Of a DNA stretch of 11,104 nt, positions 1 to 7,081 are shown in pieces. Both the position numbers and the translations under genes were made by a program. Position 1 is the first letter of the stretch, and each line of letters begins with the position of its first letter. This DNA is from Gemmatimonadota bacterium (lineage in GTDB: Bacteria > Gemmatimonadota > Gemmatimonadetes > Gemmatimonadales > GWC2-71-9), in assembly GCA_029862935.1 (NCBI GenBank), contig JAOTWK010000078.1:1-11104 (forward strand), given 5' to 3'. The notes under the pieces were generated by a model. That model was not told where the DNA came from. It did not search any database and saw nothing but the letters and a program-made list of their open reading frames with translations.

Positions 1-2635
1 CGAGACATGGGTGATTGGCGGGGCACCACGTGAAGTCTCGGTGACGCTCGACCCGCAAGCGCTCGCGGCGCGCGGACTTTCGGCGGGCGCGGTCATGCAG
101 GCGCTCGGCGCGGCCAACGCCGAGCTGCCGGCCGGCCACATTGTGACGGGAAACCGCAGCATCCCGCTCCGCATCGGCCACCTGCTGCGGAACAGGGATC
201 AGGTGGCACACGTGGTCGTCGCTGTCATCAACGACCGACCGATCCGACTGGGAGACGTCGCGCGGATCGCTGACGGACCCGCGGAGCCGGACCAATACGT
301 TGCATTCCTCTCGCGGGAGACCGGAACGGACTTCGAGCCCGCCGTCACGATTGCCATTGCCAAACGCGAGGGCACGAACGCCGCCACCATCGCTCATCAG
401 GCCATAGAGCGCGTAGACGAGCTTCGGGGCAGAGTGGTGAGCGACGACGTTCGCGTGACGGTGACGCGTGACTACGGCGAAACCGCAACCGAGAAGTCCG
501 GGGAACTCCTGTTCCACATCCTGGTCGCGACGGTTGGGGTCGTGCTGCTCGTGTGGTTTGCGCTCGGATGGCGTGAAGCGGTGGTCGTGCTCGTCGCCGT
601 GCCGGTCACCTTAGCGCTGACGCTCTTCGTCTATCGTCTTTACGGCTACACGCTGAACCGCATCACGCTGTTCGCTCTCGTGTTTGCCATCGGCATTCTC
701 GTCGACGATGCGATCGTCGTCGTCGAGAACATCGCACGACACCTCAAGCTCAAACACCGTCATGCCGACGAAGCTGCCGTGGTGGCGGTCGACGAGGTCG
801 GCAACCCAACCATTCTGGCGACGCTCGCCGTGATCGCGGCCATCCTGCCGATGGCGTTCGTGTCGGGACTGATGGGACCGTACATGCGCCCGATCCCTGT
901 CGGGGCCTCCGTGGCGATGCTCTTCTCGCTCGCCGTGGCGTTCATCGTAACGCCGTACCTGGCCGTCCGGTTGGTGAAACAGCACAACGATGCGCCTCCG
1001 TCGGGACGGCCGGTCGAAACCACAGACGAAGAAGTGCCCACCGGCCGCATCGCCCAATGGTATCGGGGCATCATGGACCAATTGCTGGGCGACTCGCGGC
1101 GCCGCATGCTCGCCTACGGTGGAATGGTCGCCCTGCTCGTCTTGTCGGCGGCGCTCGTGCCACTCCGGTTGGTGACGATCAAGATGCTCCCCTTCGACAA
1201 CAAGAGTGAGTTCCAGCTCATCGTCGACATGCCCGAGGGCACGTCACTCGAGCGGACCGCCGAAGTGGCCCAGGCGCTGGCCCTCGTCGCCGCGCGCGAT
1301 GGGGACGTCCATGACGTGCAGACGTATGCTGGCGTGGCGGCGCCATTCAACTTCAACGGCTTGGTGCGACACTACTTCTTGCGACGCGGTCCCACGGTGG
1401 CAGATGTGCAAGTCAACCTGGCGCCGAAACACGAGCGTTCCGGCCAGAGTCACGACATCGCCCTGCGCATGCGCCCCGCGATCGATTCGGTTGCCCGCGC
1501 GTACGGAGCGTCGGTCAAGCTCGCCGAGATCCCGCCGGGACCACCGGTGATGGCGACGCTGACCGCCGAGGTCTACGGACCACGCTACGAAGAACAGATC
1601 GATATCGCAGATGGCGTGCGGCAGGTGTTTCTCGAGACCGACGGCGTCGTCGACGTCGACTGGTCGGTGCAGGCCAGCCATGCCGAGGTTCGTGCTGCGA
1701 TCTCACAAGCGGAAGCCCGGCGCGCCGGCACCAACGCGCAGGAGATCGTTCAGACGATCGCCGCCTCGATGGGTGGCGCGAGCGCAGGATTGCTGCACGA
1801 CGAGTCAGCCGCCGAGCCAGTGCCGATTCGGGTGCGAATTGCGGACTCGGCTGCGACGTCGATACGCGACGTGGCCTCGATGCCCATCGCCACACCGCGC
1901 GGTGCGCGTGGATTGGGCACACTGGCGAGCCTCGACAGTGCCCCGGCCGCAACACCCATCTTCCACAAGAACCTTCGGCCGGTAGTATACGTGACCGCTG
2001 ACGTCGCGGGGCGACTGGAGAGTCCTGCGTACGCGATGCTCGAGATGGGAGATCCGCTCGCCGAGCAGCTTGCCGACGTCGATCGGCACTGGGTCACGTC
2101 ACCCACGATCACCGAGGAGCCGTTCATTGTGTGGGACGGCGAGTGGCAGATCACCGTAGAGGTGTTCCGCGATCTCGGGATCGCGTTTGCGGCCGTGCTG
2201 GTGCTGATCTACGTGTTGGTGGTCGCGTGGTTCCAGTCATTCACAGTGCCGCTCGTCATCATGGCACCGATTCCGCTCACCCTGATTGGCATTCTTCCGG
2301 CCCACGCTGCCTCGGGCGCCTTCTTCACGGCGACGTCCATGATCGGCATGATCGCCCTGGCCGGGATCATTGTGCGGAACTCGATCTTACTGGTGGACTT
2401 CGTCGAACTGGGATTGGAGCGGGGTCGTTCGCTCAAGGACGCCGTCGTCGCGTCGGGCTTGATCCGTTCGCGACCGATCATCCTGACCGCGCTGGCCGTC
2501 GTGATCGGCGGGTTCGTGATGGTGCGCGACCCAATCTTCGAGGGATTGGGTATCGCGCTCATCAGTGGGGCAGTCGTGGCAACGCTGCTCACCCTCATCG
2601 CCATTCCACTCCTCTACTACGAGATGCACAAATGA
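1..2635 (+). CDS. RND-family efflux permease, C-terminal part (5' end outside window)
   Basis: Inner-membrane proton-driven pump subunit of the AcrB/HAE superfamily; such proteins export drugs or other toxic compounds through a periplasmic adaptor and outer-membrane channel. The frame is open through the left edge, so codon 11 (GTG) is not a real start; about 175-200 N-terminal residues (TM1 and part of the first porter domain) are missing compared with the usual 1,040-1,100 aa. Counting from position 11, TM2 to TM6 fall at about residues 168-320. The TM4 motif GILVDDAIVVVENI carries the Asp pair of the proton relay at 232-233. TM7 is near 368-388, followed by a second periplasmic domain and five C-terminal helices. 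TM10 has VRNSILLVDF, with Arg where AcrB has Lys940. Its stop overlaps the next gene by ATGA. The family is certain; the substrate is unknown, and no adaptor or outer-membrane gene is visible here. Confidence 0.95.
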   Translation, partial: ETWVIGGAPREVSVTLDPQALAARGLSAGAVMQALGAANAELPAGHIVTGNRSIPLRIGHLLRNRDQVAHVVVAVINDRPIRLGDVARIADGPAEPDQYVAFLSRETGTDFEPAVTIAIAKREGTNAATIAHQAIERVDELRGRVVSDDVRVTVTRDYGETATEKSGELLFHILVATVGVVLLVWFALGWREAVVVLVAVPVTLALTLFVYRLYGYTLNRITLFALVFAIGILVDDAIVVVENIARHLKLKHRHADEAAVVAVDEVGNPTILATLAVIAAILPMAFVSGLMGPYMRPIPVGASVAMLFSLAVAFIVTPYLAVRLVKQHNDAPPSGRPVETTDEEVPTGRIAQWYRGIMDQLLGDSRRRMLAYGGMVALLVLSAALVPLRLVTIKMLPFDNKSEFQLIVDMPEGTSLERTAEVAQALALVAARDGDVHDVQTYAGVAAPFNFNGLVRHYFLRRGPTVADVQVNLAPKHERSGQSHDIALRMRPAIDSVARAYGASVKLAEIPPGPPVMATLTAEVYGPRYEEQIDIADGVRQVFLETDGVVDVDWSVQASHAEVRAAISQAEARRAGTNAQEIVQTIAASMGGASAGLLHDESAAEPVPIRVRIADSAATSIRDVASMPIATPRGARGLGTLASLDSAPAATPIFHKNLRPVVYVTADVAGRLESPAYAMLEMGDPLAEQLADVDRHWVTSPTITEEPFIVWDGEWQITVEVFRDLGIAFAAVLVLIYVLVVAWFQSFTVPLVIMAPIPLTLIGILPAHAASGAFFTATSMIGMIALAGIIVRNSILLVDFVELGLERGRSLKDAVVASGLIRSRPIILTALAVVIGGFVMVRDPIFEGLGIALISGAVVATLLTLIAIPLLYYEMHK

Positions 2636-2922
2636 AGTTGCTCCTGATCTTCGTCGACTCGAACCACCGGGACGACGTCGAGGCTATTCTCGACGAGGCG
2701 GACGTTCCGGGATACAGTGAGTTCCCCACCGTCTTGGGCAAGGGGAAGACCGGACGAAAAATGGGCACCCGTGCCTTTCCGGGCTCCAGCACGCTATACT
2801 TTGTCGCGCTCCCCGATGGCGAGTGTCACGGGATCTGTGACCAACTCGCTGCCCTCAGCGCCAAGGCGGGTCCCGAAGAAGGACTCAAAGCTTACACCCT
2901 CGACACCATGGAAGTCATATGA
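2632..2922 (+). CDS. PII-like transporter-associated protein (PG0541-type)
   Basis: A 96-aa soluble protein with the pattern of a PII/ferredoxin-like fold: strand MKLLLIFVD, a helix (about 12-24), a basic Gly-rich loop (about 33-53, with GKGKTGRKMG) where PII proteins have their T-loop, then strand TLYFVALP and a second helix. I recall small proteins of this type being annotated as transporter-associated (PG0541 family) because they sit beside RND efflux genes, as this one does. PII-like proteins usually bind a small ligand and gate a partner, so the likely role is sensing for, or control of, the pump; this is inference. The ATG lies inside ATGA with the pump's stop codon, implying translational coupling. 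The upstream in-frame extension (from 2131) overlaps the pump and is not real. Residues C65-H66-x2-C69 could bind metal or be redox-active. Confidence 0.82.
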   Translation: MKLLLIFVDSNHRDDVEAILDEADVPGYSEFPTVLGKGKTGRKMGTRAFPGSSTLYFVALPDGECHGICDQLAALSAKAGPEEGLKAYTLDTMEVI

Positions 2923-3110
2923 AGATGCACTATGTCATCCGGCGCATCGCCGGGACGTTCATTCTGGGCTCGCTGGCACTGGGATACTGGGTCAGTCCCT
3001 ACTGGTACTTGTTCACCGCCTTCGTGGGGCTCAACCTGCTGCAGTCCAGCTTCACGCGGTGGTGCCTGATGGAGACGATGCTGGCGAAGGTGGGAGTGGG
3101 GAGGGAGTAG
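2919..3110 (+). CDS. DUF2892 (YgaP-type) small membrane protein
   Basis: A 63-aa protein with two hydrophobic segments (about residues 9-27 and 29-45) and the loop GLNLLQSSFTRWC followed by LMETMLAKVG, matching the DUF2892 membrane domain, where the usual pattern is GLNL.QS.FT..C then a short helix. That domain also forms the C-terminal part of the rhodanese YgaP in E. coli; here it stands alone. Its molecular role is unknown. The start ATG overlaps the stop of the PII-like gene (ATGA); GGAAG at 2910-2914 could act as ribosome-binding site. A second ATG two codons on (2925) is possible. The position as third gene of the RND cassette suggests a structural or regulatory partner of the pump. The last codons and TAG stop lie inside a G-rich purine tract, so the C-terminal VGVGRE may be repeat-derived. 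Confidence 0.8.
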   Translation: MKMHYVIRRIAGTFILGSLALGYWVSPYWYLFTAFVGLNLLQSSFTRWCLMETMLAKVGVGRE

Positions 3111-3136
3111 GGAGGAGTAAGGAGGGAGGAGGGAGG
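3088..3136 (+). repeat. G-rich purine tract containing the DUF2892 stop codon
   Basis: This stretch has no C and only four T residues on the + strand and is built from GGGAG/GGAGG units. It contains the final codons and TAG stop (3108-3110) of the DUF2892 gene and runs to within a few bases of the convergent glycosylase stop (3140-3142). Many runs of three or more G make G-quadruplex or triplex formation possible. A similar tract, also in the sense orientation and holding a TAG stop, ends the DUF4340 gene. It may be a low-complexity repeat expansion or a 3'-end element. Confidence 0.7.
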
Positions 3137-3139
3137 CTC

Positions 3140-3823
3140 CTATTCCAACAACGCCCGCGCCTTCCGAAACACAGCGTACCACATTCGTCGTGTCAGTCTC
3201 CCGGTGTTGGTGTTCTGGCGGCTGGGGTGATACGAGGTGAGTAAAGTCGTTCCGTTTGACAGGTGGTGCGAGGCGCCGTGCCCGAATGCCGGCCGCTCAC
3301 GTGGCGCGAGCTGTTGCCACCACCCCGCGGCCTTGAGGTACTGGCGGTGTGCCACGTGGCCGAGCGCCAACACCACTTGGACACGGTCCAACAGCGAGAG
3401 CTCTCGTTCCAGGTATCCCTGACACGCATCCAACTCGTCCTGCGTCGGCTTGTTGCCGGGGGGCGCGCACCGTGCTCCGGCGGTGATGAAACAGTCGCTG
3501 AGGATGAGGCCATCGTCTCGGGCGGACGATGCTGCCTGACTCGCGAACCCGAAACGATGGAGCGCCTCGTAGAGCCAATCGCCGCTCGAGTCGCCCGTGA
3601 ACATCCGCCCCGTGCGATTGGCCCCGTGCGCGGCCGGCGCGAGCCCCACGATCATGAGGCGCGCATCGGGATCGCCGAACGCCGGTACCGGTTTTCCCCA
3701 ATAGTCCCATTCGCGAAAGGCGCGCTTCTTCTCGGTTGCCACACGCTCACAGTGGGCCACGAGCCGGGGACAGCGACGGCACGCTATGACAGACTGCTCG
3801 ACGCGATTGAGAAGGTCACTCAT
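3140..3823 (-). CDS. udgB: Family 5 (UDGb-type) uracil-DNA glycosylase, 4Fe-4S
   Basis: Base-excision repair enzyme that removes uracil, and in this family often hypoxanthine and other deaminated bases, from DNA. The 227-aa protein closely resembles Thermus UDGb as I recall it. Motif 1 is GLAPAAHGANRTGRMFTGD (60-78), which lacks the catalytic Asp/Asn of family 1 at the usual place; motif 2 is SYHPSRQNTNTGRLT (197-211). Four Cys ligands for the 4Fe-4S cluster are visible: C15 and C18 (CRRC), C119 (RCAPP) and C134 (DACQ). I chose ATG at 3823 because homologues begin just before the first Cys pair. The open frame extends to 3901, but that extension (HIFSAPQRHRP) is low-complexity and runs into a hairpin. 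No strong Shine-Dalgarno sequence precedes 3823. It converges with the DUF2892 gene and follows the ABC operon after a 103-base gap. Confidence 0.93.
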   Translation of the reverse strand: MSDLLNRVEQSVIACRRCPRLVAHCERVATEKKRAFREWDYWGKPVPAFGDPDARLMIVGLAPAAHGANRTGRMFTGDSSGDWLYEALHRFGFASQAASSARDDGLILSDCFITAGARCAPPGNKPTQDELDACQGYLERELSLLDRVQVVLALGHVAHRQYLKAAGWWQQLAPRERPAFGHGASHHLSNGTTLLTSYHPSRQNTNTGRLTRRMWYAVFRKARALLE

Positions 3824-3863
3824 TGGGCGATGGCGTTGGGGAGCAGAAAAGATATGGGTGATG

Positions 3864-3924
3864 GGGGAAGAGGGCGAAGAGAAGGCGACGGCTGGCGACA
3901 ATTCCCTTCTGCCCCCTCTGCCCC
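3864..3924 (-). terminator. Purine/pyrimidine hairpin after the DUF4340 gene
   Basis: Imperfect inverted repeat. On the + strand GGGG (3864-3867) pairs with CCCC (3921-3924), AGAGGG (3869-3874) with CCCTCT (3914-3919), and AGAAGG (3880-3885) with CCTTCT (3905-3910). There is one mismatch, one small internal loop and a 19-base loop. Read on the - strand it begins three bases after the TAG of the DUF4340 gene and is followed by a short T-rich run (about 3856-3846). It fits a terminator or mRNA-stabilising hairpin separating the ABC operon from the glycosylase gene. The T-run is weak and offset, so efficient termination is uncertain. Confidence 0.5.
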
Positions 3925-3944
3925 TCCTACCCCTCCTGCCGCCG
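3904..3944 (-). repeat. G-rich purine tract containing the DUF4340 stop codon
   Basis: Read on the - strand this is a run of GGAGGGG, GGCAGAGGGGG and GGCAGAAGGG units. The TAG stop of the DUF4340 gene (3929-3927) sits inside it, in the context GGAGGGG-TAG-GAGGGG, much like the tract at the end of the DUF2892 gene. It also forms the 5' arm of the hairpin at 3864-3924. G-quadruplex potential is high. Confidence 0.6.
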
Positions 3945-4844
3945 CATTACCGAATCCGCCGGCGTCACGTCTTCCACCTTCCAGCGATACAACTGGTAGA
4001 CCGTCTCGGAACCGTCGCGGCGGACCCAGAACTGGGATTGGGTGGAGTCGAACGCGAGGGCGCCTAAGGTCCGGCCTGCGGCATCGCGCAGCGTGAGCCG
4101 TCGATCGGGCCGCCGGAAGTCCGCGGAGTCGGCTTGCGCAGGCGTGGCGAAGCCGGTGCCCTGTGCGGAGAGCGAGCGCAACTCGCCGAGCAGGCGGGTC
4201 ATTGCCGCGGAGTCCGTGGCAGTCCCGTTCGCAAAGGTCCACGCGCTATCGGCTCGCACCAGCTCGTAGCGGCGGCCAGCGCGCTCGATCGAGATGCGGG
4301 CAATACTGTCCGGCTCAACCGAGAGGATCCGCTTGTCACGCCAATCGCTGACCGGGCGGTCGATGAGCAGAACCAGCTCTCCCTCGAGCAGGTAGACGTT
4401 GTCATCACCCACCCGACGGGCGTACACCGTCCGAGCGGCGCGACCCTGCCGGCCGATCAAGAGATCCGCAACCGTGCGGCTTCCCGCCAGCACCCGTAGC
4501 CGTCGCGCCGTGGCAGTGTCCACGCCCATCCGCTCGTGCGATGCCGGGTTCTGTGCCGCGAGCTCGCCGGTCACCGCATCGGCAGTCGCGCCGAATAGCT
4601 CCGCAACTTTGTCCGGGGCAGTGGCAAATCCATTCACCGTCCACGCCGCTCCGGTCCGGGCCAAGCGCACGGTGTCTGCGGCGCGCTGAAACACCACCGA
4701 ATCCACTTCCCCTGCCGAGATGGCGCGGATCAGTTCCACTTCTTCGATTACATCGCCACCGCCTGACAGAATCTCCGAGAGCCCCCAGAGAAACAGGGCG
4801 AGGACGAGTGCGATGCCGACACGCTGGAGTTGGCGGACGGTCAT
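3927..4844 (-). CDS. DUF4340 membrane-anchored extracytoplasmic protein
   Basis: A 305-aa protein with one N-terminal membrane anchor (about residues 9-27) and a long extracytoplasmic part, matching the DUF4340 family that accompanies GldG-type ABC exporters. Two similar lobes are visible. The first (about 56-155) has LARTGAAWTVNG and ends in VYARRVGDDNVYLLEG; the second (about 190-290) has LVRADSAWTFANG and ends in FWVRRDGSETVYQLYRW. This points to an internal duplication. Its biochemical function is unknown; a role as periplasmic partner of the exporter is inferred. I chose ATG at 4844 because it overlaps the upstream stop as ATGA and follows a GGGA ribosome-binding site (GGGAACACCGTC-ATG). 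The open frame to 4913 lies inside the upstream gene. The C-terminus runs into the G-rich tract. Confidence 0.85.
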   Translation of the reverse strand: MTVRQLQRVGIALVLALFLWGLSEILSGGGDVIEEVELIRAISAGEVDSVVFQRAADTVRLARTGAAWTVNGFATAPDKVAELFGATADAVTGELAAQNPASHERMGVDTATARRLRVLAGSRTVADLLIGRQGRAARTVYARRVGDDNVYLLEGELVLLIDRPVSDWRDKRILSVEPDSIARISIERAGRRYELVRADSAWTFANGTATDSAAMTRLLGELRSLSAQGTGFATPAQADSADFRRPDRRLTLRDAAGRTLGALAFDSTQSQFWVRRDGSETVYQLYRWKVEDVTPADSVMRRQEG

Positions 4845-7081
4845 GACGGTGTTCCCTGCCCCGCGCGAACGTAGGCACGCTGGCTCCCTCGGCGCCGGCG
4901 CCACAGGCGCCACATCGCGAACAGCACGAGCAACAGCGGAAGGCCAATCACATTGCCATACTTGACCAAGTCCCGCGTGGTCCGGCCCTCAAACACCAAA
5001 GGTGGCGGCCGCCGGTCCTTGGACCGGATCTGAATGAGTGCGTCGTCCTGCGCGAGCCAGTCCACCGCGTTGAGCACGAACAGCAGTCCGCCGGGTGCCG
5101 ATCCGGCGTACTGATCCGTCACGAAGTCACTGTTCCCAACAATCACGAGACGGCCGGCCGCTTCACGCGCGGTGCCGACTGCCAATGGATTGACCGTCAC
5201 CGCAACGAGCTGCGGCTCGAGACTGTCACTCGGAAAGTCGCGCTGCGGGTTGATGAACGCCCGGCCACCCTCCACACCACCCGCACGGCTCGTGGTGAAC
5301 AGCGGCGTCACGGTGCCCGGGACCGCGTTCGACGTGTCGATGCTGCTGCTCCACGGAAGGAACGCCGACTCGAGACCCTGCACGACGATGGATTCCTGCG
5401 TGCTCAGCGCTCGGAGCCAGAACGGATAGCCTACTAACAGGCGTCCGCCCTGAATGGGCATCGAGACCCGCTCGTTCGACGCCAAGTCGTACACCATGTC
5501 GAGCCCAATGGAGACGCCGTACGGCTCGAGCAGGGTGTTCCACGCGATCGGCCGTGCCGATGCCATGAACCCCTGCTGTTCGATCTGCATGCCGTTGGCC
5601 ATGACGAGCGCCCCACCCCCTCGCCGCAAGAACGCGCCGTACCGCTCCGCCTGAACAGAGTCCAAGAAGAACGGCGTGCCGGCGAGCACGAGCACATCGA
5701 CGTCGCTCGCGATGGCGGTGCTGTCCGACATGACCACGGTGCGGACATCGTACGTGCGGCCCAACTCCGCTCTCAAACGCTGATACGTCGGTCCCGCACC
5801 CGGTGCCTGTGGTGAGACTGCCTCGACCAGGCCAACGACGTCGCGATCTGAGCGGGTGAGCGTCCGCACGAACGTCACGAGACGGTACTCCAGGTCTTCG
5901 GTCCGCTCCACGAAGGGAATCGTCTCGGTGCCGTCGGCGTATTGGAGTGCCAAGCCCAGGTAGCCTTCTTTGACCTGGAACTCGGATTCCCCAATGACAT
6001 TGAACTGCACCGGAGCGATGCCGAGCGACCGAGCCTCATTCGCCGCGTCTTCGTTATCGGCCGGATCGATCTCCGTGACGCGGACCTTCCCCCCGCCCGC
6101 CGATCGGAGGTCGGCAAGCAGATCTGCGATATCGCGCTTGACGATGCCAAACTCTGAGGGCAGCTCTTGCGACACGAACAGCTTGATGGTCACGAGATCG
6201 TCGAGCCCGGCGAGAATGGACCTCGTGGCCGGTGACAGCGTGTAGGCGTTGCCCGGCGTGAGATCCACTCGCCCACCGATGTGCCGGCCAAACAAGTTGA
6301 CGACGACCAGAAGCACCACAATCAGCGCCGTCCCCAGCCGCAACCGTTGACGCGTCTCGCGGCCGCGCGCGAGCTTGCGCCGCATGAGTGCGTAGTAGGC
6401 GAGCGCCAGGAACAGCCCGGTAAGCGTTACGAAGTACACCACGTCGCGAAGGTCGATCACGCCGCGCGCAACGTTCTCGAAATGCCCCAACACAGCTAGG
6501 CTCGCCACCACTGCGCTCGCCCAGGGTGGCAACCCGGTAATCAGCGGATCGATACCGACCAGAATGAGCAGGAACATCACGGTGAGACCCGTGATGTAGG
6601 CGGTGATCTGGTTGGATGTGACACTGGAGGCCCAGAGTCCCACGCCCGTGAGGCCCGCGGCCAGCAGCGCAGCACCCAGGTATTGGGCCACCATGACCCC
6701 CGCCTGGACATCGGCGCCCAACGAAAGGCCGAGGGCGACGGGAACGGTGAAGAGCAACGCGAGCCACATGAACAGCACCTGGCCCACGTACTTGCCCATC
6801 AAGAGTTCCACTTCCGACACCGGCTGTGCCAAGACGACCTCGAGGGTACCCGATCGAATATCCTCTGCGAGCGCGCGCATGGTCACAGCGGGGACGAAGA
6901 ACAACAGAATCCACGGCAACAGCTGCAGCATCGGCCGGAGCGACGCCACACCCACGAGGTACGCCTGGCGGAAGAACAGGAGATCGTTGATCACCAGGAA
7001 CACGACGAGCAGGATGTATCCCGTCGGATGGTCGAACAGGGAGCGGAGCTCCCGCCGCGCAATCGTCCAGACGGCCTTCAT
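4841..7081 (-). CDS. Fused ABC permease (GldF-like) and GldG-like auxiliary protein
   Basis: A 746-aa two-part protein. Residues 1-240 form an ABC-2-type permease with about six helices (near 21-40, 52-70, 97-120, 130-155, 158-178, 215-233) and the motif ALAEDIRSGTLEVVLAQPVSE after helix 2, typical of GldF/NosY-type permeases. A further helix at 249-264 starts the GldG part. That part runs through an ABC-auxiliary/IFT52-like domain with TPGNAYTLSPATRSIL (275-290), KLFVSQELP (300-308) and GGGALVMANGM (488-498), and ends with SDFVTD (651-656), a helix (709-727) and a basic cytoplasmic tail. In Bacteroidota gliding systems GldF and GldG are separate; here one chain carries both. The start ATG at 7081 overlaps the ATPase stop (ATGA); the longer open frame to 7156 lies inside the ATPase gene. 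The substrate is unknown. The reading frame is intact across the join. Confidence 0.9.
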   Translation of the reverse strand: MKAVWTIARRELRSLFDHPTGYILLVVFLVINDLLFFRQAYLVGVASLRPMLQLLPWILLFFVPAVTMRALAEDIRSGTLEVVLAQPVSEVELLMGKYVGQVLFMWLALLFTVPVALGLSLGADVQAGVMVAQYLGAALLAAGLTGVGLWASSVTSNQITAYITGLTVMFLLILVGIDPLITGLPPWASAVVASLAVLGHFENVARGVIDLRDVVYFVTLTGLFLALAYYALMRRKLARGRETRQRLRLGTALIVVLLVVVNLFGRHIGGRVDLTPGNAYTLSPATRSILAGLDDLVTIKLFVSQELPSEFGIVKRDIADLLADLRSAGGGKVRVTEIDPADNEDAANEARSLGIAPVQFNVIGESEFQVKEGYLGLALQYADGTETIPFVERTEDLEYRLVTFVRTLTRSDRDVVGLVEAVSPQAPGAGPTYQRLRAELGRTYDVRTVVMSDSTAIASDVDVLVLAGTPFFLDSVQAERYGAFLRRGGGALVMANGMQIEQQGFMASARPIAWNTLLEPYGVSIGLDMVYDLASNERVSMPIQGGRLLVGYPFWLRALSTQESIVVQGLESAFLPWSSSIDTSNAVPGTVTPLFTTSRAGGVEGGRAFINPQRDFPSDSLEPQLVAVTVNPLAVGTAREAAGRLVIVGNSDFVTDQYAGSAPGGLLFVLNAVDWLAQDDALIQIRSKDRRPPPLVFEGRTTRDLVKYGNVIGLPLLLVLFAMWRLWRRRRGSQRAYVRAGQGTPS

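Noticed and set aside
2131..2631. N-terminal extension of the PII-like gene frame
   Set aside because: It overlaps the RND permease in another frame, and the translation is Arg/His-rich with no domain. The family starts at MKLLLIF (2632).
3824..3863. Promoter for the glycosylase gene
   Set aside because: The - strand has a short AT-rich stretch (CATATCTTTT near 3856) but no credible -35 box at proper distance, so I did not annotate it.
3263..4096. 277-codon open frame on the + strand
   Set aside because: It lies antisense to the glycosylase and DUF4340 genes, which have clear family motifs. Its translation is low-complexity and Arg/Pro-rich, typical of high-GC shadow frames.
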